Of a stretch of DNA of 64,000 nucleotides, positions 56,028 through 62,946 are shown piece by piece. Source of the stretch: Carnobacterium_B sp045617425 (GTDB lineage: Bacteria; Bacillota; Bacilli; Lactobacillales; Carnobacteriaceae). The translations under genes and the position numbers were made by a program. The stretch spans positions 62,001 through 126,000 of the forward strand of contig NZ_JAZLIO010000015.1 of assembly GCF_045617425.1 (NCBI RefSeq), written 5' to 3'. Below the pieces are notes generated by a model. The model ran no database searches. It was not told where the DNA came from and was given only the letters and a program-made list of their open reading frames with translations. Each line of letters starts with the position of its first letter. The first letter of the stretch is position 1.

Positions 56028-57704
56028 CTATTTAATAGAGAAAAAATCTGCGATTGGCCCTAACGCCAATGCTGGTAAAAAGCTAAGTGCTCCAATAACG
56101 ACGATAACAATAATCAACATAGTGACAAAAGTTGCATTAGTAGTGGACAGCGTTCCTTCGCTCAATGCTGCTTTTTTCTTACTACCCATATTTTCTGCTA
56201 AGAATAAAATTGCTACGATTGGAAGGAATCTGGATAACATCATCAGAACGCTTCCTAGTAAATTCAAGAATGGCGTATCTGCTAGTAAGCCGCCAAACGC
56301 GCTCCCGTTGTTATTTGCAAGAGAAGTAGCTCCATATAAAATTTCACTAAAACCGTGAGCTCCAGAATTGGTCAACCAAGACAGTACATCTGGGTGCATT
56401 GTCATAGCCATGGCTCCAAAGAGTGTTAGCATTAATGGCGTTAATACTACTATACCGGCCATTTTGATATCAAATGCATCAATTTTTTTTCCTAAATATT
56501 CTGGTGTTCTTCCTACTAGTAACCCTGCAATAAATACTGTTAGTAACAAGAATGAAAGCATTCCATATAATCCACTACCGACACCACCAAATATGATTTC
56601 GCCAAGTTGCATCAAGAACATAGGAATAGCTCCGCCTAATGGAGTAAAGCTGTCTACCATCGCGTTGATCGATCCATTTGAAGCAGCCGTTGTACTAATG
56701 GCCCATAAGCTAGACCATCCTATCCCAAAACGCATCTCTTTTCCTTCTAAGTTCATCGACTCCGCAACATTCGCAAATACTGGTCCAAAACTTTCACTAA
56801 CTACAACACCCACAAAAGCCAGCACTGCAAAGAATAATGAAGCAATCATAATCGTTCTACCTTGTTTCCAGTCTTTGACCCAAAATCCAAAAGTAATGAT
56901 TAATGCTGCTGGGATCAGTAATATACTCATATTTTCTACAAAATTTGTTAGTAACGTTGGATTTTCAAATGGAAAAGCCGAGTTACTTCCAAAAAATCCT
57001 CCTCCATTTGTTCCAAGTTGTTTGATAGCTACTTGACTAGCCACAGGTCCTAAATATAGCCATAATTCTTGTCCTTCAAATCCTTGATACGCTACTCCTT
57101 GACTCAAGGTTTGAACCGTTCCTTGTGAAATTAAGATAATCGCTGCGATAACTGACAGTGGAAATAACGTATAAAGCAAACTTCTCGTTAGATCTTTCCA
57201 AAAGTTCCCTATCAACTTCGTTTGCTTTTGCGTAATACCTCTAAATAAGGAGCATACGACTGCCATTCCTACACCTGCTGAAACAAAGTTTTGAACAGTT
57301 AATCCAAACATTTGTGAAAAATTAGAAAGACTGGTTTCTCCAGAATATGCCTGCCAATTGGTATTGGTCACAAAACTAACTGAAGTATTGATAGCTAAAT
57401 CTAATGACATATTTGCGACATTCTGTCCTCCAGGTAAAAAATGTTGCGTCATTAATAATACTGTCAGAAATACAAATGATAAGATCGACAATAACAAAAT
57501 GGACAAAAGGTACCTTTTCGCACTCATATTATTTTGACTCACAGATCCAATAATCTTATATACGCCATTCTCCAACGGTTGAAGAAAACGCATATATTTA
57601 GGTATTTTCCCTTGCATCGTTTCCTTTATGTACCAACCTAAAGGGATCGAAATTAGTATCAATACAAAGAAAAAGAACATACCTTGGAACATCATACTGC
57701 TCAT
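56028..57704 (-). CDS. kdpA: KdpA potassium-binding channel subunit
   Basis: A 558-residue membrane subunit with about ten helices and four pseudo-repeats holding the selectivity-filter glycines (TNTNWQAYSGET, TNGGGFFGSNSA, TTAASNGS, NNNGSAFGG). It takes up K+ at micromolar levels. Its ATG overlaps the kdpF stop. Confidence 0.97.
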   Translation of the reverse strand: MSSMMFQGMFFFFVLILISIPLGWYIKETMQGKIPKYMRFLQPLENGVYKIIGSVSQNNMSAKRYLLSILLLSILSFVFLTVLLMTQHFLPGGQNVANMSLDLAINTSVSFVTNTNWQAYSGETSLSNFSQMFGLTVQNFVSAGVGMAVVCSLFRGITQKQTKLIGNFWKDLTRSLLYTLFPLSVIAAIILISQGTVQTLSQGVAYQGFEGQELWLYLGPVASQVAIKQLGTNGGGFFGSNSAFPFENPTLLTNFVENMSILLIPAALIITFGFWVKDWKQGRTIMIASLFFAVLAFVGVVVSESFGPVFANVAESMNLEGKEMRFGIGWSSLWAISTTAASNGSINAMVDSFTPLGGAIPMFLMQLGEIIFGGVGSGLYGMLSFLLLTVFIAGLLVGRTPEYLGKKIDAFDIKMAGIVVLTPLMLTLFGAMAMTMHPDVLSWLTNSGAHGFSEILYGATSLANNNGSAFGGLLADTPFLNLLGSVLMMLSRFLPIVAILFLAENMGSKKKAALSEGTLSTTNATFVTMLIIVIVVIGALSFLPALALGPIADFFSIK

Positions 57705-57781
57705 ATTTCTTCCCCCTTAAATAAAAACCAAAAAAGATATACCATCAATAACGCACCTACTACTCCTAGAAAAGACTCCAT
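57701..57781 (-). CDS. kdpF: KdpF small subunit (26 residues)
   Basis: Begins MESFLGVVGALLMVYLF and is nearly all one membrane helix, ending FKGEEI; its TGA overlaps the kdpA ATG (ATATGA). AAAGGAG lies 9 bases before its ATG. KdpF in E. coli is 29 residues and stabilises the complex; size, place and character all agree. Confidence 0.88.
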   Translation of the reverse strand: MESFLGVVGALLMVYLFWFLFKGEEI

Positions 57782-57996
57782 TTTCTCCATCTCCTTTACC
57801 CTGTCATCTTATCCAATAAGCTATAAAGATAGTGTTAATCTTTCTTTTATTTCTTTATGCTTTCTTTATACTCCTTTTACTTAATTGTTCTTGAAAATCT
57901 CACAGTATACAAAATTAGTAAAACCTTTAAGAACAAGACATATTCAACTTGAAATTATGGTAAACTTAGTTCAAATAAAAATAACAACTGTTTTAA
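57782..57996 (-). promoter_or_regulatory. kdp operon leader and probable promoter
   Basis: A minus-strand TATACT (57904-57909) lacks a good -35, as expected for KdpE-activated promoters. Between it and kdpF the leader contains repeated ATAAAGAAA-like stretches. I see no c-di-AMP (ydaO-type) riboswitch. Confidence 0.45.
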
Positions 57997-58110
57997 GGAG
58001 AGTTAGTTAAATCCTGGGGTTATGGTTTGTATAACGATACAAAAATAGAAGAAAATATAATAGACGTTTATCCAAGGATATTTATGACAATAGAAGATCC
58101 TGAATCATAA
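57997..58110 (+). pseudogene. remnant resembling the start of a DUF4259-like protein
   Basis: An open stretch of 37 codons follows AAGGAG and reads ...VKSWGYGLYNDTKIEENI to ...MTIEDPES before TAA. SWGYGLYxNDT is the characteristic opening of DUF4259-type proteins, which usually begin Met-x-x-Trp-Gly. No start codon is left and the rest of the protein is missing, so this appears to be a decayed 5' fragment. The family match is from memory of the motif and is tentative. Confidence 0.4.
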
Positions 58111-58131
58111 TTAAATGCTATTTTCAAAACT

Positions 58132-58172
58132 AAAAAAGGTGAACTTCCATTAAGAGGAAGTTCACCTTTTTT
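58132..58172. terminator. bidirectional intrinsic terminator
   Basis: Perfect 17-bp stem (arms 58132-58148 and 58156-58172, AAAAAAGGTGAACTTCC and complement) with loop ATTAAGA. It ends the aroE-tyrA operon on the minus strand. Confidence 0.93.
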
Positions 58173-58182
58173 GAGATAGCAC

Positions 58183-59019
58183 TTAGTACCATTCTCTTCG
58201 TTTACTAGTGGCCTGTTTAAAAATCTTTTTCAGCTCATCTTCATCATTATCTGCTAGCGTATGTTTCATCGCATTTAGTTCAGTCTCGAATTGTTCAATC
58301 GACGTCAATAAGGCTGTTCGGTTGTTTAAAAACAGTTCACTCCACAATTCAGCATTGATATCCGCAATTCTTGTCAGTTCTTGAAAACTATTTCCAGCAA
58401 ACGTCAGTGTTTCTTCGGAAGCTTGTTGGCTATTTACAACTGCTACAGACAAGACGTGCATCAATTGACTAACATACGCAATTTGTTCATCATGTTTTTC
58501 AGGAGAAACGCGCGTTACTTGGTTAAAACCAACATCTCTATAGAGCTTTTCAATAAGTTGTAAAGAGGCCTCTTTGTTAGTCGCAATAGGAGTAATCAAA
58601 GCATTGGCTCCTATAAATCGCGTGTGATCCGCCCCCATAATCCCTTGTTTTTCACTTCCACGCATTGGGTGTGCAAATACAAAATCGACTGTTGAAGGAA
58701 GAACGGTAGAAACTTTTTCTATAATAGTTGTTTTAACACCCGTTACATCCGTTAGAACAGCCCCATCTTTCAGCCTATTTTTGTGTTGCTCAACGAAAGG
58801 CATAATTTGGTTAGGGTAAAGAGAGATCATCACAATATCCATATCTGGCAAAATGTCTTTAGCCTCTACAAATCCTTTTTTTATCATTCCCTGATCTACA
58901 GCTGTTTTTAACGTGGATTCGCTGACGTCTATCCCATAAACATTGGTATAACCAGCTGCTTGAAGACCTTTAGCAAACGAACCTCCAATGACTCCTAAAC
59001 CGACAATCGCAATGTTCAT
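58183..59019 (-). CDS. tyrA: prephenate dehydrogenase
   Basis: NAD-dependent oxidative decarboxylation of prephenate to 4-hydroxyphenylpyruvate, the tyrosine branch. 278 residues: Rossmann motif IVGLGVIGGSFAKGL at the N-terminus, FAHPMRGSEKQG with the catalytic His, and a helical C-terminal dimer domain. There is no C-terminal ACT domain, so ACT-type tyrosine feedback is absent. Overlaps the aroQ stop by four bases. Confidence 0.94.
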   Translation of the reverse strand: MNIAIVGLGVIGGSFAKGLQAAGYTNVYGIDVSESTLKTAVDQGMIKKGFVEAKDILPDMDIVMISLYPNQIMPFVEQHKNRLKDGAVLTDVTGVKTTIIEKVSTVLPSTVDFVFAHPMRGSEKQGIMGADHTRFIGANALITPIATNKEASLQLIEKLYRDVGFNQVTRVSPEKHDEQIAYVSQLMHVLSVAVVNSQQASEETLTFAGNSFQELTRIADINAELWSELFLNNRTALLTSIEQFETELNAMKHTLADNDEDELKKIFKQATSKRREWY

Positions 59020-59465
59020 TCATACTCACCTTTATTTTTGACTTCTTTCAATGCTTGGATAGCCAGCAAATAACCTGTTGCTCCAAATCCTGAAATTTGT
59101 CCAATACAAGCAGGTGCTACTACAGAATCTTTCCGGAAAGATTCTCGAGAATGAATAGCACTTAAATGCACTTCAACGGTTGGTACATTGATGGATTTCA
59201 CAGCATCATGAATGGCATAACTGTAATGGGTATAGGCTGCAGGATTAAGAATGATCCCATCTACCTTATCGATATGAGCTTGTTGAATTCGGTCAATCAA
59301 CTCTCCTTCAGAATTGCTTTGAAAAAAAGAACAGTCTACTTCTTGATTTTCAGCATATTGTTGAATCTTACTTTCTATCTCTTTCAATGTTTGCTGACCA
59401 TATATCTCAGGTTCACGGGTACCTAAAAAGTTTAAATTTGGTCCATTAATAATAACGATTTCCAT
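59016..59465 (-). CDS. aroQ: type II 3-dehydroquinate dehydratase
   Basis: Third shikimate step, 3-dehydroquinate to 3-dehydroshikimate. 149 residues: NGPNLNFLGTREPEIYG with active Tyr22, NPAAYTHYSYAI and EVHLSAIHSRE with the His. The start overlaps the end of aroK by 20 bases, so translation is coupled. Confidence 0.95.
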   Translation of the reverse strand: MEIVIINGPNLNFLGTREPEIYGQQTLKEIESKIQQYAENQEVDCSFFQSNSEGELIDRIQQAHIDKVDGIILNPAAYTHYSYAIHDAVKSINVPTVEVHLSAIHSRESFRKDSVVAPACIGQISGFGATGYLLAIQALKEVKNKGEYE

Positions 59466-59988
59466 GCTGACCTCTCCTTTTGTGCGTAATTGTTTTTGGA
59501 AGATTATTCTTGATGATGTTTAGTACATCTTCTAAATCGGACTGATTATCTACTCTAAAATCAGCGAATGACTGATACAGACCCAGTCGCTGTTCGTGTA
59601 ATTGGTATAGCTTTCCAACACCTTCTTTTAATAACGGTCGATGTCCAATTTCAATATCTTTGAGAATGTGTTCGATAGGTCGATCAATAAATACGATCCA
59701 CCCTGTTTGGCTTAGTACTTGAATATTTTCAGAATTCAGAACGACTCCACCACCACACGAGATGACTGTATAACTTTCCGTCACTGCCAACTCTTTACAA
59801 GCTTGGGTCTCAATAGCTCTAAAGTGAGCTTCACTTACTTCAAATAATTCTGAAATGGTCTTTTTAGTTGTTTGTTCAATAAAAAGATCGATATCTTTAA
59901 ACGGCATGTCTAGTTGCTGACTAAGTTTTTCTCCAATAGTACTTTTCCCACTACCTGTCATACCAATCAACACAATATTCGTCTTCAT
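59446..59988 (-). CDS. aroK: shikimate kinase
   Basis: ATP-dependent phosphorylation of shikimate. 180 residues: P-loop GMTGSGKSTIG (9-19), KDIDLFIE with the substrate Asp, CGGGVVL and lid HRPLL. Its start overlaps the aroE stop as ATGA. Confidence 0.95.
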   Translation of the reverse strand: MKTNIVLIGMTGSGKSTIGEKLSQQLDMPFKDIDLFIEQTTKKTISELFEVSEAHFRAIETQACKELAVTESYTVISCGGGVVLNSENIQVLSQTGWIVFIDRPIEHILKDIEIGHRPLLKEGVGKLYQLHEQRLGLYQSFADFRVDNQSDLEDVLNIIKNNLPKTITHKRRGQHGNRYY

Positions 59989-60800
59989 AAACGTTCACCA
60001 TTTTTTGTTTTCCATTCAGAGATCAACTCTTCCGTAACTTGTTCATCAATCGAACACTTTTCCCAGATTTCTACTGCTCGAATAGCTTGACCCACTAACA
60101 TATCTAACCCATTAGCCGTTTGTTTGTTATTTTCACGTCCTAATCGTAAAAAAGTAGTTTCACTAGGGTTATAAATCAAGTCAATCAAATAATCAAACTG
60201 CTGAATGTTAGTCTCACTTAATGGAGACTTAGTGATATTAGGGTACATCCCAACAGGCGAAGTATTAATTAAAAAATCTCCTATTAAAGATTGGGCTTCC
60301 TCATAATTGGTATACCTTTTATTTTTTGTATTTTTAAACCGTTCAGGATTCCGAGACACAATATAGATCATCTTAATCCCATGATCCATTAAATAAGCTT
60401 CAACTGTTTTTGAGGCGCCTCCTGATCCTAAAACAACTGCAATTTTCCCATTCACATTCCATTGTCTACGGTTCAAAATTAAACCAAAACCATCGTAATC
60501 TGTATTGTGTCCAATTAATTTTCCATTTGCATTTTCAATAGTATTCACTACTCCCAATTTTTTTGCAAATGGACCGATTTCGTCTAAATAAGGGATAACA
60601 GCTTCTTTATAAGGAATTGTGACATTTACCCCATTGATGGACAGGGTTCGAATACCATCCATCGCTTGTTTTAATTGCGTTGGAGGAAACGCAAAGAGCT
60701 TGTAAACAGCGTCCAGTCCTATTTTTTGATAAATTAACTTATGGAGGCCAGGAGAATAGCTATGTACAAGCGATTCTCCTAATAATCCGTAAAATTTCAT
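59985..60800 (-). CDS. aroE: shikimate dehydrogenase
   Basis: NADPH-dependent reduction of 3-dehydroshikimate. 271 residues: HSYSPGLHK for shikimate, NVTIPYKE with catalytic Lys, NTDYDG with Asp, and GSGGASKTVEAYL for the cofactor. AAGAGGTG precedes ATG. First gene of the minus-strand aro operon. Confidence 0.95.
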   Translation of the reverse strand: MKFYGLLGESLVHSYSPGLHKLIYQKIGLDAVYKLFAFPPTQLKQAMDGIRTLSINGVNVTIPYKEAVIPYLDEIGPFAKKLGVVNTIENANGKLIGHNTDYDGFGLILNRRQWNVNGKIAVVLGSGGASKTVEAYLMDHGIKMIYIVSRNPERFKNTKNKRYTNYEEAQSLIGDFLINTSPVGMYPNITKSPLSETNIQQFDYLIDLIYNPSETTFLRLGRENNKQTANGLDMLVGQAIRAVEIWEKCSIDEQVTEELISEWKTKNGERL

Positions 60801-60835
60801 AAGGCACCTCTTCCAATCCTTTGATAATGTGTTGA

Positions 60836-60864
60836 AGTATAGACAAAAGAAACCTAAAGTTCAA
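60836..60864 (-). promoter_or_regulatory. sigma-A promoter of aroE operon
   Basis: Minus-strand TTGAAC (60859-60864), 17-base spacer, TATACT (60836-60841), about 35 bases before aroE. Confidence 0.75.
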
Positions 60865-60970
60865 TTAAAAAATTTAACGAATAATTATTTAAAATGACTA
60901 GAGTTCGTTTGGTACCAATTGTTCACCCTACTTTTTATAGTATTATTTAAAATTATTTTTTTATTTTTAG

Positions 60971-60999
60971 TTGACAATGTTTTTTTTACTTGCTAGTAT
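60971..60999 (+). promoter_or_regulatory. sigma-A promoter of the DAHP synthase operon
   Basis: Consensus TTGACA (60971-60976), 17 bases, TAGTAT (60994-60999). A 6-bp pairing GGTCTC (61001-61006) with GAGACC (61043-61048) may fold over the leader's ribosome site. Confidence 0.85.
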
Positions 61000-61051
61000 T
61001 GGTCTCACAGTTGGGAAACAGCTGATAATGATCAATTGAGGAGAGACCACC

Positions 61052-61153
61052 ATGAACTTACAAGCACAACTTAAAACTGCAATGGACTCACAATTGAATA
61101 ATTATTATTTTAGCTTCTTTATGAGAAAATCTATAGAGGCTAAAGTTTTTTAA
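61052..61153 (+). CDS. Tyr/Phe-rich attenuator leader peptide (33 residues)
   Basis: ATG follows GAGGAG with 8 bases between. The short frame runs MNLQAQLKTAMDSQ, then LNNYYFSFFM (Tyr codons at 61103 and 61106, Phe at 61109, 61115 and 61118), and ends KSIEAKVF-stop. Six of seven consecutive codons from 61103 to 61123 are Tyr, Phe or Met. The Phe-Phe codons themselves form part of the first RNA pairing arm. Position between a good promoter and a strong terminator, just before aromatic biosynthesis genes, is the standard picture of a leader peptide sensing charged tRNA-Tyr/Phe. Translation is inferred. Confidence 0.8.
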   Translation: MNLQAQLKTAMDSQLNNYYFSFFMRKSIEAKVF

Positions 61154-61295
61154 GCTGCTAACAACAGTTGCCCTATAGATTTTGAAAGAAATCGAAGGGG
61201 CAACGAACTAATCTGATTTTATATATACTATTAGTGAACTTACCTAACGCTACATTCGATAATCTTTCAATAGACTATCGGGTGTGGCGTTTTTT
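61115..61295 (+). promoter_or_regulatory. transcription attenuator with alternative hairpins and terminator
   Basis: Three pairings are readable. 1:2: AAAATCTATAG (61126-61136) with CTATAGATTTT (61173-61183), perfect, extended by TTCTTT (61115-61120) with AAAGAA (61185-61190). 2:3 (antiterminator): TTGAAAGA...ATCGA (61182-61195) with TCGAT...TCTTTCAA (61257-61271). 3:4 (terminator): 61246-61261 with 61276-61291, 16 pairs including G-U, loop of 14 bases, followed by TTTTTT. A ribosome stalled at the Phe/Tyr codons would cover arm 1, free arm 2 to pair with 3, and prevent the terminator. Confidence 0.8.
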
Positions 61296-61327
61296 CGTTT
61301 TTCAATAAGTTTAGTGGAGGAAAATAG

Positions 61328-61864
61328 ATGATCATTCATACGTTAGGACCAAGCAGCACAGATAGTTATACAGTCGCAGAATCTTTACTCCAATCAGAAG
61401 ACGATGGTATTGTAGGCTATCCATCTTTTGACAGCTTATTACACAATATTCATCAATTAGCCGAACAATACGTATTGTTCCCTGTAGCTTTTAAAAGCGC
61501 CCGAAAAGATTATGGGTGGAAAGAATTTAATTATGATTACTGGGATAAAATTGAATTGGTAGACGTCTTTCAACGAAAAACCAAGCCTATGGTTCTCATT
61601 AAAAATAGCTTTTATGCAGAAAACCGAGCAATGATTCATCCAGCCACCACTATTTTTTTGAAAAAATATTTAATCCAAAAAAACGAAGATACAGTAATTG
61701 AATTTTCAGACAGTAAATTCAAAGCTTGGTCAGCCTTTTGTAAAAAAAATCTGAAATATACGATTATTAGCGAGGATGTGTTTGAAAAAGAAAAAAAAGT
61801 AGGCTACACAATCGAAGAGCGTTATGAGCCAGTAATGGTGTGGTGTTTGTACAAAATAAACTAA
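61328..61864 (+). CDS. short prephenate-dehydratase-fold protein (BacA/PheA-like)
   Basis: A 178-residue protein beginning IIHTLGPSSTDSYTVAESLL, the opening pattern of prephenate dehydratase and of the prephenate decarboxylase BacA. It is about 100 residues shorter than PheA and lacks the usual ESRPxNxTRF and ACT parts. FDSLLHNIHQLAEQYVLFPVAFKS follows the fold's second segment. It is the first gene after the attenuator and 15 bases ahead of DAHP synthase. It could act on prephenate, bind an aromatic effector, or be a decayed relative; I cannot decide. GTGGAGG upstream. Confidence 0.6.
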   Translation: MIIHTLGPSSTDSYTVAESLLQSEDDGIVGYPSFDSLLHNIHQLAEQYVLFPVAFKSARKDYGWKEFNYDYWDKIELVDVFQRKTKPMVLIKNSFYAENRAMIHPATTIFLKKYLIQKNEDTVIEFSDSKFKAWSAFCKKNLKYTIISEDVFEKEKKVGYTIEERYEPVMVWCLYKIN

Positions 61865-61885
61865 ACAATACAGAGGAGAATGACT

Positions 61886-62926
61886 ATGATAATCGTATTA
61901 AAACAAGGAATTAAAGCAAATGAGGTTAAAGAATTAGCTACTAAATTAGAATCTCAAGGAGTTGCCGTGAGTCATTTCACCGATATTAAGCGCGATTTTC
62001 TAGGTCTTATTGGCGATACTAGTGGAATCGATGCTCACCAATTACATGCAATTCCGGAAGTAGAACAAGTTATTCGAGTAGAAGATCCTTACAAAAGAGC
62101 GAATAGAAAATTTCATCCTGAGAATTCTATCATCAAAATTGGTGACGAAACAATCGGTGGGACTAAATTAGGAATCATCGCAGGACCTTGTTCTGTAGAA
62201 AGTGAAGAACAAATTGTAACTATTGCAAAACAACTTAAACAAGCTGGCGCAAACTTCTTACGCGGAGGTGCCTTCAAACCAAGAACTTCTCCATACAGTT
62301 TCCAAGGTCTTGAATTAGAAGGATTGAAAATGCTCCAAGTTGCTAAAGCTGAAACAGGTATGCCGATTGTGACTGAATTGATGTCGACAAAATGGGTCGA
62401 TCAATTTGTTGACTCAGTAGACATCATTCAAATTGGTGCACGCAACATGCAAAACTTTGATTTACTCAAAGAAGTTGGACGAACGAATACACCCGTTCTT
62501 TTAAAACGTGGTTTATCTGCAACCTACAAAGAATGGTTGATGTCAGCTGAGTACATCATGGCTGGAGGAAATGAAAATGTTATTTTATGCGAACGTGGCA
62601 TTCGGACATTTGAAACAGAAACCCGCAATACACTAGATATCCAAGCTGTTCCTGTCATCAAAGAGCTTTCTCACTTGCCTATTATTATCGATCCGAGCCA
62701 TGCTGGTGGAATGTCTTACTTGGTTGAAGCAGGTGCTAAATCAGGCATCGTTGCCGGAGCAGATGGCTTAATGATTGAGGTTCACAATGATCCAGCTAAC
62801 GCTTGGAGCGATGGTGAACAATGTTTGACACCAGATGAATTCGCTAGATTGATGGAAAAAGCTCGTAAGCTAGCGGATTTCGAAGGTCGTTCAATCAATG
62901 AAGCAGCTACTATTTTAACCAAATAA
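61886..62926 (+). CDS. aroF: 3-deoxy-7-phosphoheptulonate synthase (AroF/type I-beta)
   Basis: First enzyme of the shikimate pathway, joining PEP and erythrose 4-phosphate. 346 residues: an N-terminal ferredoxin-like regulatory domain (1-70, IIVLKQGIKANEVKELATKL) fused to the TIM barrel with AGPCSVES, FKPRTSPYSFQG, ILCERGIRTFE and DPSHAGG. The N-terminal domain is the tyrosine-binding module known from Thermotoga, so enzyme feedback is likely in addition to attenuation. The first ATG (61880) is too close to GGAG; ATG 61886 is spaced 7 bases and is preferred. Confidence 0.94.
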   Translation: MIIVLKQGIKANEVKELATKLESQGVAVSHFTDIKRDFLGLIGDTSGIDAHQLHAIPEVEQVIRVEDPYKRANRKFHPENSIIKIGDETIGGTKLGIIAGPCSVESEEQIVTIAKQLKQAGANFLRGGAFKPRTSPYSFQGLELEGLKMLQVAKAETGMPIVTELMSTKWVDQFVDSVDIIQIGARNMQNFDLLKEVGRTNTPVLLKRGLSATYKEWLMSAEYIMAGGNENVILCERGIRTFETETRNTLDIQAVPVIKELSHLPIIIDPSHAGGMSYLVEAGAKSGIVAGADGLMIEVHNDPANAWSDGEQCLTPDEFARLMEKARKLADFEGRSINEAATILTK

Positions 62927-62946
62927 ATTGAGGGAGGATAAAATCG

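Noticed and set aside
56368..57036. 222-codon plus-strand frame
   Set aside because: Antisense to kdpA; long only because the opposite strand has few stops in that frame.
57782..57996. c-di-AMP riboswitch before kdp
   Set aside because: The leader is only about 120 bases and lacks the long conserved ydaO-type structure.
60961..61327. T-box riboswitch before the aro operon
   Set aside because: The conserved T-box sequence AGGGTGGNACCGCG and stem I motifs are not present; leader peptide and alternative hairpins explain the region better.
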